Of a DNA stretch of 64,000 bases, positions 37,624-49,364 are shown in pieces. The stretch is from positions 6,353,001 through 6,417,000 of the forward strand of contig JAQISU010000097.1 in NCBI GenBank assembly GCA_029339505.1. The letters run 5' to 3'. Origin of the DNA: Unio delphinus (lineage: Eukaryota; Mollusca; Bivalvia; Unionida; Unionidae). The stretch's first letter is position 1. Every line of letters begins with the position of its first letter. The notes below the pieces were generated by a model. The model ran no database searches. It was given only the letters and a program-made list of their open reading frames with translations, and had not been told where the DNA came from. The position numbers were made by a program, and so were the translations under genes.

Positions 37624-37887
37624 CGTGAAGGAAAATTTTACATGAGAGAGACGCTACAGTGTCAAGTGAATTGAAGAAAGAACTGGGGACAGGGGACACT
37701 TGCAGCGTGAAGGGAAATTTGACATGAGAGAGACACTACAATGTCAAGGGAATTGAAGAAAGAACTGGGGACAGGGGACACTTGCAGCGTGAAGGGAAAT
37801 TTGACATGAGAGAGACACTACAGTGTCAAGGGAATTGAAGAAAGAACTGGGGACAGGGGACACTTGCAGCGTGAAAGGAAATTTATC
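37624..37887. repeat. 82-bp tandem repeat, about 3.2 copies
   Basis: CATGAGAGAGAC occurs at 37641, 37723 and 37805. Each unit contains GAATTGAAGAAAGAACTGGG, GACAGGGGACACTTGCAGCG and TGAAGGGAAATTT. Copies two and three are nearly identical and the first has several substitutions. The unit is purine-rich on the plus strand. Confidence 0.92.
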
Positions 37888-37975
37888 ATGGTAAGGGCAC
37901 TTGACTACTGAACACTTTTGGAAAGGAATATTAAAGCGTGAACAGATGCCATTATGATTTATATTAAAATTATTT

Positions 37976-38038
37976 TATAAGAAGATTTGTGTGTGTGCGT
38001 GCGCGTGTAAGTATAAAATTGATATTACGACAGATATC
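37976..38038 (-). repeat. Right arm of a perfect 63-bp inverted repeat
   Basis: It begins TATAAGAAGATTTGTGTGTG and ends TTACGACAGATATC, the exact reverse complement of 37084-37146 by base-by-base comparison (63 of 63). The flanks show no target duplication. Confidence 0.95.
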
Positions 38039-38544
38039 AGGCGTATGGGCAACAAATTCCAGTTTTTGGATGGGTTCTTCCGTCTAGGTCAATGACTGTT
38101 TCCTGTGCGTACTACTAGATCTTTCTGAGCAACCTTTGTACGTCCATTTTATGGTCATGTTGACAACCGGTAGACGTTTTAGGCACTGTTACCTCATATC
38201 ATACCATTGTGTAACATATTACGATTACTTTGTTGCCAACGACAACAGGAAATGCGTATATTCAATACAATATAATAATATAGATGGGAATGTTTTGGTA
38301 GAATGAAATTGATTTTTCCAATAATGTGGATATTTCAAATTGTGATTCGTTTATTGAGAATGGATATACACAGGATTGTTTTCAACATTAGACCATTGTG
38401 TCTTTTCTCTCAAAACCCAGTGATAAATTTCCAATTAGTAGTAATTACAAAAAAAGAAAGATAACGATACAATTATTATTATTCACCATTTGATACATAT
38501 TTTGTGAACGATTAAAACAAATTTGCAGTTTCAGCAAAATTACC
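38039..38544. other. Unique AT-rich sequence
   Basis: No supported feature. Confidence 0.5.
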
Positions 38545-38735
38545 CCCACCATTAATATAAAAAAGCAATACGTATATGGGGTAATAGTAAAATAGAATTC
38601 GAGCTGGATGAAACTTGAACCTTAACAGTACAAAGCCAGCAAAAAAACTCCCCCCACCCATTCATATAAAAGCAATACGCATATGGAAGTCGAGCTGGAT
38701 GAAGCTTGGAACCGTAATTGTACAAAGCCAGCAAA
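38545..38735. repeat. Imperfect tandem duplication, about 106-bp period, 2 copies
   Basis: CCCCACCATTAATATAAAAA with GCAATACGTATATGG, then CGAGCTGGATGAAACTTG and TACAAAGCCAGCAAA, occur near 38545-38645. A diverged second copy (GCAATACGCATATGG, CGAGCTGGATGAAGCTTG) follows near 38651-38735. The second copy lacks about 15 bp. Confidence 0.88.
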
Positions 38736-39330
38736 CATGATATGATTCCTACTGGATATTTTTGTTTCTAAGTGTTACACAGTTCCAGTGTTGCAAAGTA
38801 ACGAATTCCTGGATATATAAAGGCCAGATTGTAAAATTTCTTAAATCTACATGTATATACTATAATTAGAGATGCTTGCTCTGTTGAATATGCACATTCA
38901 AATGTGTTTAGCCTACAGTCCTAAGACAAATATTTGCGTGATGGTATTAAGTACTGTATTAGTGTTAATTATAATAGATGACATTATTATTATTGGTACT
39001 AAAATAGTAATAAACTCTATGATATATATGAATATAATTGCCTAGAGAATAACTTGGGTAAACATAAGTTTCATGGATCAAAGACCACTGGTCAGCTGGT
39101 CATAAAACGCTTTTGTTTTCATGTAGGAACATCGCCTGACACTGTTTGCCTTCGGTCGCTACCATTTATAGATTGAAGTACCAATTTGGATGAAGACTAT
39201 CTGTAAGGTCAATATTACAGCTACATTTCTTTGATTTCTTTGAAAGCCGGAACTGTGTGTAAGACATGATGCACCAGGCAAAACATTCTGTAAAGTCATG
39301 TTATATAAACTAAATTAATGGCTGCAACTT
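38736..39330. other. Unique AT-rich sequence
   Basis: No gene is recognised. Positions 38960-39050 may be a weak third relative of the 32.9/35.3 kb duplication. Confidence 0.45.
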
Positions 39331-39605
39331 GGTTTAATCCGCTGATTTACAGCTTTGTATGTGGCCTTTCAGACTGCTTAACCGGCCTGCGCCACGGAGG
39401 GAGTATCACGTGTATATTTATGGGTGGGGGTTGGTAGGTGGGGTAGGTAAAGAAGTAGGCAAGGGTCATGTGGTGCTTTACTCCTTGTGAGGCTACAAGC
39501 AGCGAGGCCCTAGGTAGATCCTGTGTTGTAAGCGTTTCAAGGGCACACTTATAACCTTTCGGCGGGAGGTGAATCTCCATCCACCCTTCAAACCTATATG
39601 TCCGT
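39331..39605 (-). other. GC-rich island, possible decayed retroposon
   Basis: This 270-bp segment is markedly more GC-rich than its surroundings. On the minus strand CCGTGGCGCAGGCCGGTTAAGC resembles a tRNA box A context, but no box B follows at the expected distance. GGTGAATCTCCATCCACC near 39569 is partly self-complementary. A 77-codon minus frame shows no motif. A SINE-like or other mobile origin is possible but unproven. Confidence 0.3.
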
Positions 39606-40090
<485 letters not shown>

Positions 40091-40258
40091 CAACTAGGTC
40101 TCGTTCATTGTCAATGCACTCTGCATTGTATAGGTAGTCTCATCACAGACAGTACCAAACAATGTTCGCCTCGAATGTCTTTCCGTCAGTCTGGCAAGAA
40201 CTTGGACTTTGATCCTGTCTTCTTCGAATGTAAAAGCGAGTTATGCTATAATTTATTC

Positions 40259-40460
<202 letters not shown>

Positions 40461-42189
40461 ATTTCATAAATTCGTCATCAATCGTTTTTAAAAAATGTTT
40501 TGTTGGTAGTTTTATACTAAAGCAAATATATATGAATCAGATTTGCATGTTTGGTAGTTATGTGATATCACTAAAATAACATTCACAAGAAAACATATTT
40601 CCGCTGTCATTTCAAAACATCATTATAACATACCATGAAATAACACTTTAAACAATGTCATATCACAACGTGTCATAATCTTTGCAGTTATATGAGAAAT
40701 GTAAGTCCGATTCATGTTCGTGGGACATAACATTTATCCATCTTTAATTATGTTATTGATTTCTTTCTCTGGATATATTGTCCCATATTCTGCAAGAGTC
40801 ATGAAAGTATTTGAACTTTTGTTTGGCATCTCGATACTTCCGTCGATGTGATGTCAAATGCAAGTAAGAATAAACCTTATCTGGTGAATTAGCTTATCGC
40901 TCTTTCCATTGACATACGGGGTCGTGGATGTATTATAGGCTTCATGTGACCTTCTTGATGTAAAGGGTGTCATAAGGAAGGAGATGTTGTTCCATTGTCA
41001 ACGTCCAATGCTTTGAAATATATGGTTTTGATACAAAAAATGACCTTGCAGGTGAAGAATTGTATCTTGTTTGTCATTATCGTTATTTTGTATGACACAT
41101 AATCATGCATCCCAGGGAAATGATTATCCATATATGATTACCCTTTTATTTGCATGAAATTATCCGAAATAATACATTGCAATCCATTGATAAAATAGGA
41201 CTACCCTGGAATGAATCACAATATGATTTCCGTTGATATGTATATTTATGTTGATAGTAGTATACTATTTGTGTAAGTCAAACATTAATCGGACGGAATC
41301 ATTGGACGAATTTCCGTGCTCATTAATTGTCCGCATTAAGTACGAGTTACAATGCAAGTCAAATGGTCATTAAATATCGAGAGAAAGGGCACACAAAATA
41401 AAATATATTGTCTCAAAAGACGGCAACATATACCTTGTCCAAAGATGACTCTTCGATATTTCAGCGTTATTATCGTGTCTTAGTTTTTTTTTTAAATGAT
41501 GCAGTATGTGTGTTTTATTTATTTTGTTAGCTTGATCTTTTAAGCGATAATTGCGGGTAGATTAATTTTGGCTTTCCTGTTATCATATTTAAAAAATGTT
41601 AACTGATATTTAGGTTTACAAACGTAGACTGTTCTGCGACTCGAATTTTGTTGTTACACCCTGCCTTCAAGTTTTAAGCAATACATCGTCACTGAGTAAA
41701 ACAACTGAACGTTGTTTAAGAATGAATGAAACATTCTAATTTTCATTAGACATGAAATTTACATGCTGAACATAGCTTTTTTCTTGATAGATTTGGAAAT
41801 TGTTGTCCCTAATTCGAAAAAAAAAACGATAAAAATTAACTTTATATGTTGATTAATTGAAAATATTTGTCTCTAATTATAACAAAGAACGATAAATATA
41901 TTTTTACTTTGTTTCCCACCCGTCGTTAGTGACATGATAGGAAAGATAAGACAAGGGCTAGTTCATCCATTAAGACGTAAATAACTGACTTATCGCAAGT
42001 GCCGCGTGCAAGACACTTATAGAATCGAGCATTTTAATGCAACAAACACACAAATACCGAACAAACGAACAAACCAATAACATATGTCCCTTCAAGAAAC
42101 AAACCAAGGAAAAAAATGTGAATGCTAAATCTCCAGTGGAAATATGTTCCCATTCTACGATTTTAATAATTTTCTTGCTTCCCATTCTG
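40461..42189. other. Unique AT-rich sequence, no gene
   Basis: About 1.7 kb without tandem repeats or recognisable coding motifs. Short overlapping frames on both strands around 41970-42260 have no domain. It could contain regulatory DNA, but nothing in the sequence demonstrates it. Confidence 0.5.
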
Positions 42190-43770
42190 ATACGAAGTAT
42201 AAAGAATAAACCGGTGATTGGATGAGACTGAGGAAATTTAAAGTGTGAAGAGAAATCCATTTTAAATGTTTTTAATTCGCTTTTAAAAACTCTTTTGTTT
42301 GTATCCTATAGACACATTATGCATTCTTAACGTTTAATATGAAGCAAAAATGACCCGGATGTATGAAATGTTACCACATATAGTAGTCAAGAGTCAAGAC
42401 CAAATGGTTACAATATAAACAACCCATTGATGAGTAGATGGTCAAGTTAAGGTCGTTGTCAATTACCTAGTGACTTAAATTTAGCTAATGTAATTGATAA
42501 ATGTGCCGCATGCTTAGATATATGTTTTATAACATCTGGCGCACAAAGAGGCCACGTTAAAGAAGGATCTTTATCGACGTCATACATGGTCGCCATTGAG
42601 TCTAGCGATGAAATGGTACGTGAAGGTTTCAAAGTCACTCATATTTTGAATAGTCACTACAGACAGGCAGTGACTTGTAAGTCTTATTAAAATATACTAT
42701 ATCCGTTGAAGCTCCTAGCAAGGTCACATATGAATTGTGCTTTTTTCTTTGATGTTGTTTTTGTTTTGTTTCCGGACACATATCTGCTGATTAGTGCTAG
42801 ATATGCATATTGTTTCGTCACAAATTCTACACCAGCTGTGAGACATTAACCCCAGGTCAGATGGTGACCTGGGAACAAAGGAAACATCGGCGCAGTATAA
42901 GCATACGGAGTTTAATTGTACCATATGTCTAAATACTACAGTTAATCTCAAACTCTTTTCTCGGTAGATCTGGCTGAATAGATGACGCAGTTAGTTTCTT
43001 AGAAGATTAGCTTTCGTCATACACAGATGAACAATGTTTACACAAGATGTCGGTCAATCTTATGTCCATGTAAGAGGTTGGCATTAAAATACATCTAAAA
43101 TAACTGATATCAGTAAAACATAAATTAGTAGTTGTCATTTAAAACATTCCAATGATTTTGTCGTTGTCACGTACTGTCCGTAACAAACGTGTTACCATGT
43201 TATATTTGTCTTTATATTAGATATCTAAGTCGGATGGTCGTTCAGCGTTGTCAGGAAATGATAACCTGGTAGCATGATTTTAAACAGGCACCAAAACTTT
43301 AAACAGGTAAATGATTTTAAGCAGGTAAAATGATTTTAAACAGGTAAATGATTTTAAGCAGGTAAAATGATTTTAAGCTGGTAACATGACTTTAAACAAG
43401 GTATCATGATTAATAATATCTGATACATATTTCCTAAATTAGAATTTACATGTTGCTGTGAACCAAAATCACCAAGAATAGTAAAATCTAGGACAATGAA
43501 ATTTGAATGTAAAATCGAAATATTTCTCGATGATCATGTTTTCGAGATATTTCGGTTAATCAAATAGTTAATCTAATAGGTTTTCATATCAAACACAAGT
43601 CAAAAATGAAACAGAAACGACCAGCAATGATCTCAGACGAATGTAATTTATCTTTTTCAAGAAGATAATCTATGGGGTTACCTCTTGTCTGCTCTTCAAA
43701 CAAACGAACAGATGACTATATCTCAACTTAAAATATAGCATTTCGTGGTGTACATAATTTGGAAAACAAT
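42190..43770. repeat. Old duplication, copy A (paired with 49365-50720)
   Basis: Matching blocks in the same order include TTTAATATGAAGCAAAAATG against CTTAATATGTAGCAAGAAAT, GTCAAGAGTCAAGAC in both, AATTAGTAGTTGTCATTTAA against CATTAGTGGCTGTCATTTAA, and GATGATCATGTTT against CATGATCATGTTT. ATAGTAAA(A)TCTAGGA against ATAGTAAACTCTAGGA and CTGCTCTTCAA against CAGCTCTTCAA also match. Between blocks the copies are diverged with indels. A 19-bp array (43273-43414) exists only in this copy. Confidence 0.78.
43273..43414. repeat. 18-19-bp minisatellite, about 7 copies
   Basis: ATGATTTTAAACAGGTAAA and its variants (AAGCAGG, AAGCTGG, a first degenerate copy with CACCAAAAC) are repeated. It lies within the duplicated segment but is absent from the partner near 50.2 kb. 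Confidence 0.88.
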
Positions 43771-44095
43771 AATATCAAGTGTACCTTACTATTGCTTTAG
43801 GAAGGAAAGAGTGTTCAATGCGATCAGATTTGACCAACTATTGTTTGAGGAGAAAATGATTGTACATTGTATCAAATATGTCCTACTATTGTTTGAATAT
43901 AGAATGAGTTTTTTCACAATTGTAAAAGAGAAAAAAGTACTGGAGTTTAACAAAGGAAAATACTACTGTTGTTGGTTTCTTTTTGTTTTTGTTTCTTCTT
44001 TACTACAGGTTGTTTACAAGGGAATATACTTTTTGCTGGGATTTCACATGGATCCAGACTAATGAACTTTATAAAGAACAAAACTGCTGAAGGTT
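43771..44095. other. Sequence with a weak ~48-bp repetition, leading into the 26-bp array
   Basis: ACCAACTATTGTTTGAGGAG and TCCTACTATTGTTTGAATAT are loosely repeated near 43831 and 43880. A 105-codon forward frame (43745-44062) covers it but shows no domain and is not convincing. Confidence 0.4.
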
Positions 44096-45440
44096 TACAA
44101 AACAAATTGCTATTGGTTTAGTACAAGGGTAATTGCTACTGGAACAGTTTAAAGGAAAATGCTATTGGATATGTGTAAAGGACAATACCAATGGATCATT
44201 TGTAAGGGACAATGCTAATGGATTTGTGTAAGAGACAAATACAATTGGATTACTACAAGGGACAATGTTATGGATTATTTGTAAGGGACAATACTAATTG
44301 ATTCGTACAAGGGACAATGCTAATGGATTCGTACAAGGGACAATGCTAATGAATTTGTACGAGGGACAATGCTAATGGATTCGTACAAGGGACAATGCTA
44401 ATGGATTTGTACAAGGGACAATGCTAATGGATTCGTACAAGGGACAATGCAAATGAATTTGTACAAGGGACAATGCTAATGGATTCGTACAAGGACAATG
44501 CTAATGGATTCGTACAAGGGACAATGCTAATGGATTCGTACAAGGAACAATGCTAATGGATTCGTACAAGGGACAATGCTAATGAATTTGTACAAGGGAC
44601 AATACTAATGAATTTGTACAAGGGACAATGCTAATGGATTCGTGCAAGGGACAATGCTAATGGATTCGTACAAGGGACAATGCTAATGGATTCGTACAAG
44701 GGACAATGCTAATGGATTCGTACAAGGGACAATGCTAATGAATTTGTACAAGGGACAATGCTAATGGATTCGTACAAGGGACAATACTAATTGATTCGTA
44801 CAAGGGACAATGCTAATGGATTCGTACAAGGGACAATGCTAATGAATTTGTACAAGGGACAGTGCTAATGGATTCGTACAAGGGACAATGCTAATGGATT
44901 CGTACAAGGGACAATGCTAATGGATTCGTACAAGGGACAATGCAAATGAATTTGTACAAGGGACAATGCTAATGGATTCGTACAAGGGACAATGCTAATG
45001 GATTCGTACAAGGGACAATGCTAATGGATTCGTACAAGGGACAATGCTAAAGGATTCGTACAAGGGACAATGCTAATGGATTCGTACAAGGGACAATGCT
45101 AATGGATTCGTACAAGGGACAATGCTAATGGATTCGTACAAGTGACAATGCTAATGGAATTGTGTAAGGGACAATGCTAATGGATTGGTACAAGGGACAA
45201 TGCTAATGGATTAGTACAAGGGACATTGCTAATGGATTTGTGTAACGGACAATGTAATGGATTGGTACAAGGAAAATACTACTGGATGTGTACAAGAGAC
45301 ATTGTTAATGGTTTTCTACAAGGGAAATCGCATTCTGATTAGTACAAGGGAAAATACTACTGGATTTGTGCAAAGGAAAATACTACTGGATTTGTACAAG
45401 GGATAATGCTAATGGATTCGTAAAAGGGAAAATATTACTG
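44096..45440. repeat. 26-bp minisatellite, about 50 copies
   Basis: The unit is GTACAAGGGACAATGCTAAT followed by GGATTC. Edges (44096-44290 and 45240-45440) are degenerate, with units such as ACAAGGGAAAATACTACTGG. The middle is nearly uniform, with GGATTCGTAC and GAATTTGTAC variants in short runs. Confidence 0.94.
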
Positions 45441-45534
45441 TGGAAACACTACTGATCATAATAACATTGCTGCTACCATACCAGCTTCTGCTGCAACTAT
45501 TGCGACTAATGTTATTACTGTTACTACTACTATC

Positions 45535-45856
45535 AACCGTTCCGGTGGCCTTATTGTTAGAGCGTCCGCCGCGGAAGCGGGAGGTCGTGGTTTCGATCCC
45601 CGGCCGAGTCATATCAAAGACTTACAAAAATGGTACTAACAGCTTCCTCGCTTGACGCTCAGCATTAAGAGGTTAGTGTTAGGACTGGTTGGCCTGGTGT
45701 CAGGATAACTTGACTGGGTGGGACATCATGCTACATGTCTGGGGGATTATGCCCCAGTGCTAGACATCACTATAAACTGCCTCACTGCAGACATCATAGC
45801 GATATTACTGAAAAAAATTGTTAAAGCTACGTTAAAAATCCTAATCAAACAAACAA

Positions 45857-45907
<51 letters not shown>
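45535..45907 (+). mobile_element. tRNA-derived SINE (copy 3) with (CTA)n tail
   Basis: This plus-strand SINE starts about ten bases before TGGCCTTATTGTTAGAGCG (box A region, 45546-45564). Box B-like GGTTTCGATCCC follows at 45589-45600, with one extra T relative to the consensus. The body shares GGTTAGTGTTAGGACTGGTT, GGTGTCAGGATAA and CTAGACATCACTATAAACTG with copies 1 and 2. The tail is CAAACAAACAAA running into about 16 CTA triplets (45858-45907). The left flank also holds TTACTACTACTA, so it may have inserted into an ACT-rich site, and the target duplication cannot be separated from the tail. Confidence 0.88.
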
Positions 45908-45908
<1 letters not shown>

Positions 45909-46313
45909 GCGTAACCTTAACCACATATGTCACTGAAACTAAACGATTTAATTTCTAATAAATAAAAAAAACCTTTTAATATATTTGTTTATTCATGGTC
46001 CAAGTTCAAAAATATATCATTTAAGCTTTTATAGTTCTGTTATTTGATATCCAACAGCTGTTTAAGAAAAGCATAAAAAGTCAATTCAGGACGGGAGATC
46101 GCAAATAAAGAAAATCCGTTGATAAGAAGCAGACGTCTCAAATTTATTGTAGAGTTTGACATTTTGTTTAGTTAGTATTTTGTACTCGAAGGAAAAGAAT
46201 GTACTGTAGTTTTTTTTTAAATTTTATAATGAAGATCACTGTCGTTAATGAATCCAATTTATTAACGTTATAAGTGCGTATATGAATACATTTCATATGT
46301 CACTTGTTTTTTT
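45908..46313. other. Unique AT-rich sequence
   Basis: No supported feature. Confidence 0.5.
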
Positions 46314-46500
46314 ATAAAATGCAGATCTAAACGATTTGACCTTTTTATATGCAAATCTAAAAGCTTTGACCTTTTAATATGCAAATCTAAGAGTTTTACC
46401 TTTTAATATGTAAGTCATAAAGCTTTGATATTTATATATGCAAATCTAAAAGCTTTGAACTTTTTATATGCAAATCTAAAAGCTTTGACCGTTTTATATT
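46314..46500. repeat. 30-bp minisatellite, 6 copies
   Basis: GCAAATCTAAAAGCTTTGAC followed by CTTTTTATAT is repeated with starts near 46321, 46351, 46381, 46410, 46440 and 46470. Confidence 0.92.
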
Positions 46501-47273
46501 TTCTGAATAAATGTGCACTGAAAGTATAATCAATTAATAAACGATGTATATATTCTAATGAGGCAGAAAGAATGTATCGAAAATAAAGCCTTACGTGTTC
46601 TAAAAAGTAAATACCACACTTGCACTTCGTTTAGTTTTTGTTAGCTTTTATTCGCTCTCACTCTATACTTCCAAAAATAGTGTTACCATATTACAGGGGC
46701 TACTTCATTCTAGCGAGAAAGCTGATGATACATGTCCCATGATGCAATGCTCAAGATCCAATTTCAGCTCTAAATTTAAAACGTGGATGTGTTTTATAAA
46801 TAGCTTTATAGCTGTTCTGCACATTTCAGTGTAGATCTAAGTTATTAAGAAATGGTTGCCATAAAAATGAGAGGCTTAGTGTAGTGCGTGATGAGAATGA
46901 GACCGTGAAGGTCAAGGTCAGTAAAATGACTTTTTTTACACCAATGGTCCAGCAGTCTGTGAATGTGCGATTCTTTGAATAGTTTTAACATCATCGCTCC
47001 TTATGTTAGTAGTGGATGGTTTATTGAATCCTATGAATGAAAACTTGACGACACCTTACAAAATGTACCAGCGATCTGAATATACAGTTAAGTTTCAAAA
47101 TAGTGAACTTTGTGGTACTGTTGTACCAGATGATCAATTTCCCAAGACAATATATGAAGTACCTCTGCGTGAAATAGCTTATAAAGTGATAAAAGTACCA
47201 TTAAAGCTCACAAAATACTAAAAGCAAACGTTAGTTCCAAATTAACTACTTGAGTACATGTTGGCCCTAAAAT
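46501..47273. other. Unique sequence with a 72-codon open frame
   Basis: A forward frame at 47003-47221 (beginning MLVVDGLLNPMNENL) is not built from repeats and has a more protein-like composition than others here. I recognise no family, and there is no obvious splice, promoter or poly(A) context, so I do not call a gene. Confidence 0.35.
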
Positions 47274-47426
47274 AAAACCTCATGCCGTGAATGGTATAAC
47301 GTATTGCCATGGACTGTAAAACGTCATGTCATCGACTGTAAAACGTCATGTCATGGACGGTAAAACTTCATGTCATGGACGGTAAAACGTCATGTCATGG
47401 ACTGTAAAACGTCATGTTATGGACAT
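47274..47426. repeat. 22-bp minisatellite, 7 copies
   Basis: AAAACGTCATGTCATGGACT followed by GT is repeated exactly every 22 bp from 47274. The first two units are degenerate. Confidence 0.93.
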
Positions 47427-48629
47427 AAATAGAGGATCTCAAATGGGCAACAATTTAATATTGAATTTATGAAACTAGTTGAATATTATCCAGCTTTTGT
47501 GAGTCTATTTCGTAGCTTTTATTTCAGTGGGAATTAATTAAATAGAAAGAAAAACGAATAAATCCGCTTATTCTGACAGACGATGCATCTATTTCTGTTT
47601 CATAAAATATAGTCCCAAACAAAGTTGGACAAGTAAAACTACATTGTACTTTATTTTACAAACTATGAATCAAAGAAAAGCTTAAATCCGAATAAATTGA
47701 CCATGTTGTAATGACAAAGTAATTTTTCAAAACACAATGATCAAGGAGATGTGAGGCCACATTGTTTGATACGGTACGCAGTAGGCCTAGAGTACATGTT
47801 TGCCCTAAAATGTCACCTTTAACTAATCATTACATTGTTGCGAGTTTCATGTGAAATAGAATTACTGGATGCAAAAATTCCCTTATTTACTGCAATGCTT
47901 TTTGACCAGATATGCGCAGTATTTGACTGGAACAATAGACTGTACATAAGACGTAAACAAGTTTCATTCTGAGTTGGATTTGCATCTCATTTCTACTGGA
48001 TAAAGTTCTGTCAGTTAGGAGACCCATTTTTGTCCAAATTTTTCCGTGAACAGAGGTGAGTTTTTTTTTACTTCTGTAAGTTAACATTTAAACCAAGCTT
48101 GCATATACTGTGGATTCCATACCTATGCTAGAGAGATACCGATCCCTCCCCCACCCAGCCATCAAATAAGCAATATCCTTAGTTTTACTTCTTATTGTTG
48201 TTCCTGTATTGTAGTGTTATGCCATATGATATAACATCCCCCTATTGGGGGTAGCATATCCATATTTGGACATTCAAGATACGTTTACTTCGATTTCCTT
48301 TCTTGAGCCCAGTTCAAAAATGGCCGCTAAAAACGTTCATTAAAAACCAAACATTCCAGAAGGCGGGGTCAAAAACGTTTCCCCAAATCCTAGACAATCC
48401 GTAAAGAGTATAATGCACAATACTTGCATGGGCTTATTTTGGACCAATCCTAATCACATAATGTGAAATTGTAACATGTGGTAATATAACAAATATAACA
48501 CTGCACATACTATTAACAAAAAACTATACCTACTATGTGATAAAGATGTGCATGACATATCCCCGTAAATAGATGACGTTAGCAATAGACAGAATGAAGA
48601 CGTCATATCCACATACAAACATGATGCTA
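47427..48629. other. Unique sequence, no gene
   Basis: AT-rich except for a mixed patch at 48140-48400, which holds the small hairpin CCCCCTATTGGGGG at 48238-48251. No coding motif is recognised. Confidence 0.45.
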
Positions 48630-49129
48630 TAGATATTACATTGTCACATACAAACATAAATATATTGATATTACATTGTCACATACAAACATAAAGATAT
48701 TACATTTTTACATACAAATATAGAGATATCGATCCTACATATTCACATACACACATAGAAATATAGATATTACATTTTCATTTGCAAACATACAGATATA
48801 GATATGACATTTTCATTTACAAATATACAGATATAGATATGACATTTTCATTTACAAATATACAGATATAGATATGATATTTTCATTTACAAATATACAG
48901 ATATAGATATGACATTTTCATTTACAAATATACAGATATAGATATGATATTTTCATTTACAAATATACAGATATAGATATGATATTTTCATTTACAAATA
49001 TACAGATATAGATATGATATTTTCACATACAAATATAAAGATATCGATATTACATATTCACATACACACAGAGAAATATAGATATACAAACATAAATATA
49101 TAGATATTAGATTTTCACATACAGACATA

Positions 49130-49186
<57 letters not shown>

Positions 49187-49335
49187 TTTCATATACAAAC
49201 ATAAATATATATAAATGACATTTTCACATATAAACATGGAGATATAGAAATGACATTTTCACATACAAACATAAATATATAGATATTACGTTTTCACATA
49301 CAAACATAAATATATAGATATTACATTTTCACAGC
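48630..49335. repeat. 35-bp minisatellite with an (AT)n insert, about 18 units
   Basis: The uniform core has TTTCATTTACAAATATACAG starting at 48811, 48846, 48881, 48916, 48951 and 48986, each followed by ATATAGATATGA(C/T)AT. Outer units carry CACATACAAACATAAATATA and are more variable. An AT microsatellite occupies 49132-49184 within the right half, probably grown from the unit's own TATATA. Confidence 0.9.
49132..49184. repeat. (AT)n microsatellite inside the 35-bp array
   Basis: About 53 bp of TA dinucleotides. Confidence 0.96.
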
Positions 49336-49364
49336 AACAATCTATAAACGTTTACTGAAATATA

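Noticed and set aside
37084..38038. Standard DNA transposon with 63-bp terminal repeats
   Set aside because: No target duplication is seen, no transposase is present, and the left arm belongs to sequence that continues a duplicated genomic segment. It is kept as a finding without that label.
43745..44062. 105-codon frame
   Set aside because: It starts in weakly repeated sequence, ends at the 26-bp array and has no domain.
47003..47221. 72-codon frame that looks protein-like
   Set aside because: No family is recognised and no promoter, splice or poly(A) support exists. This length is expected by chance in a 64-kb window.
48238..48251. CCCCCTATTGGGGG hairpin as a terminator or regulatory site
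   Set aside because: The stem is only five bases with no context; it is probably chance.
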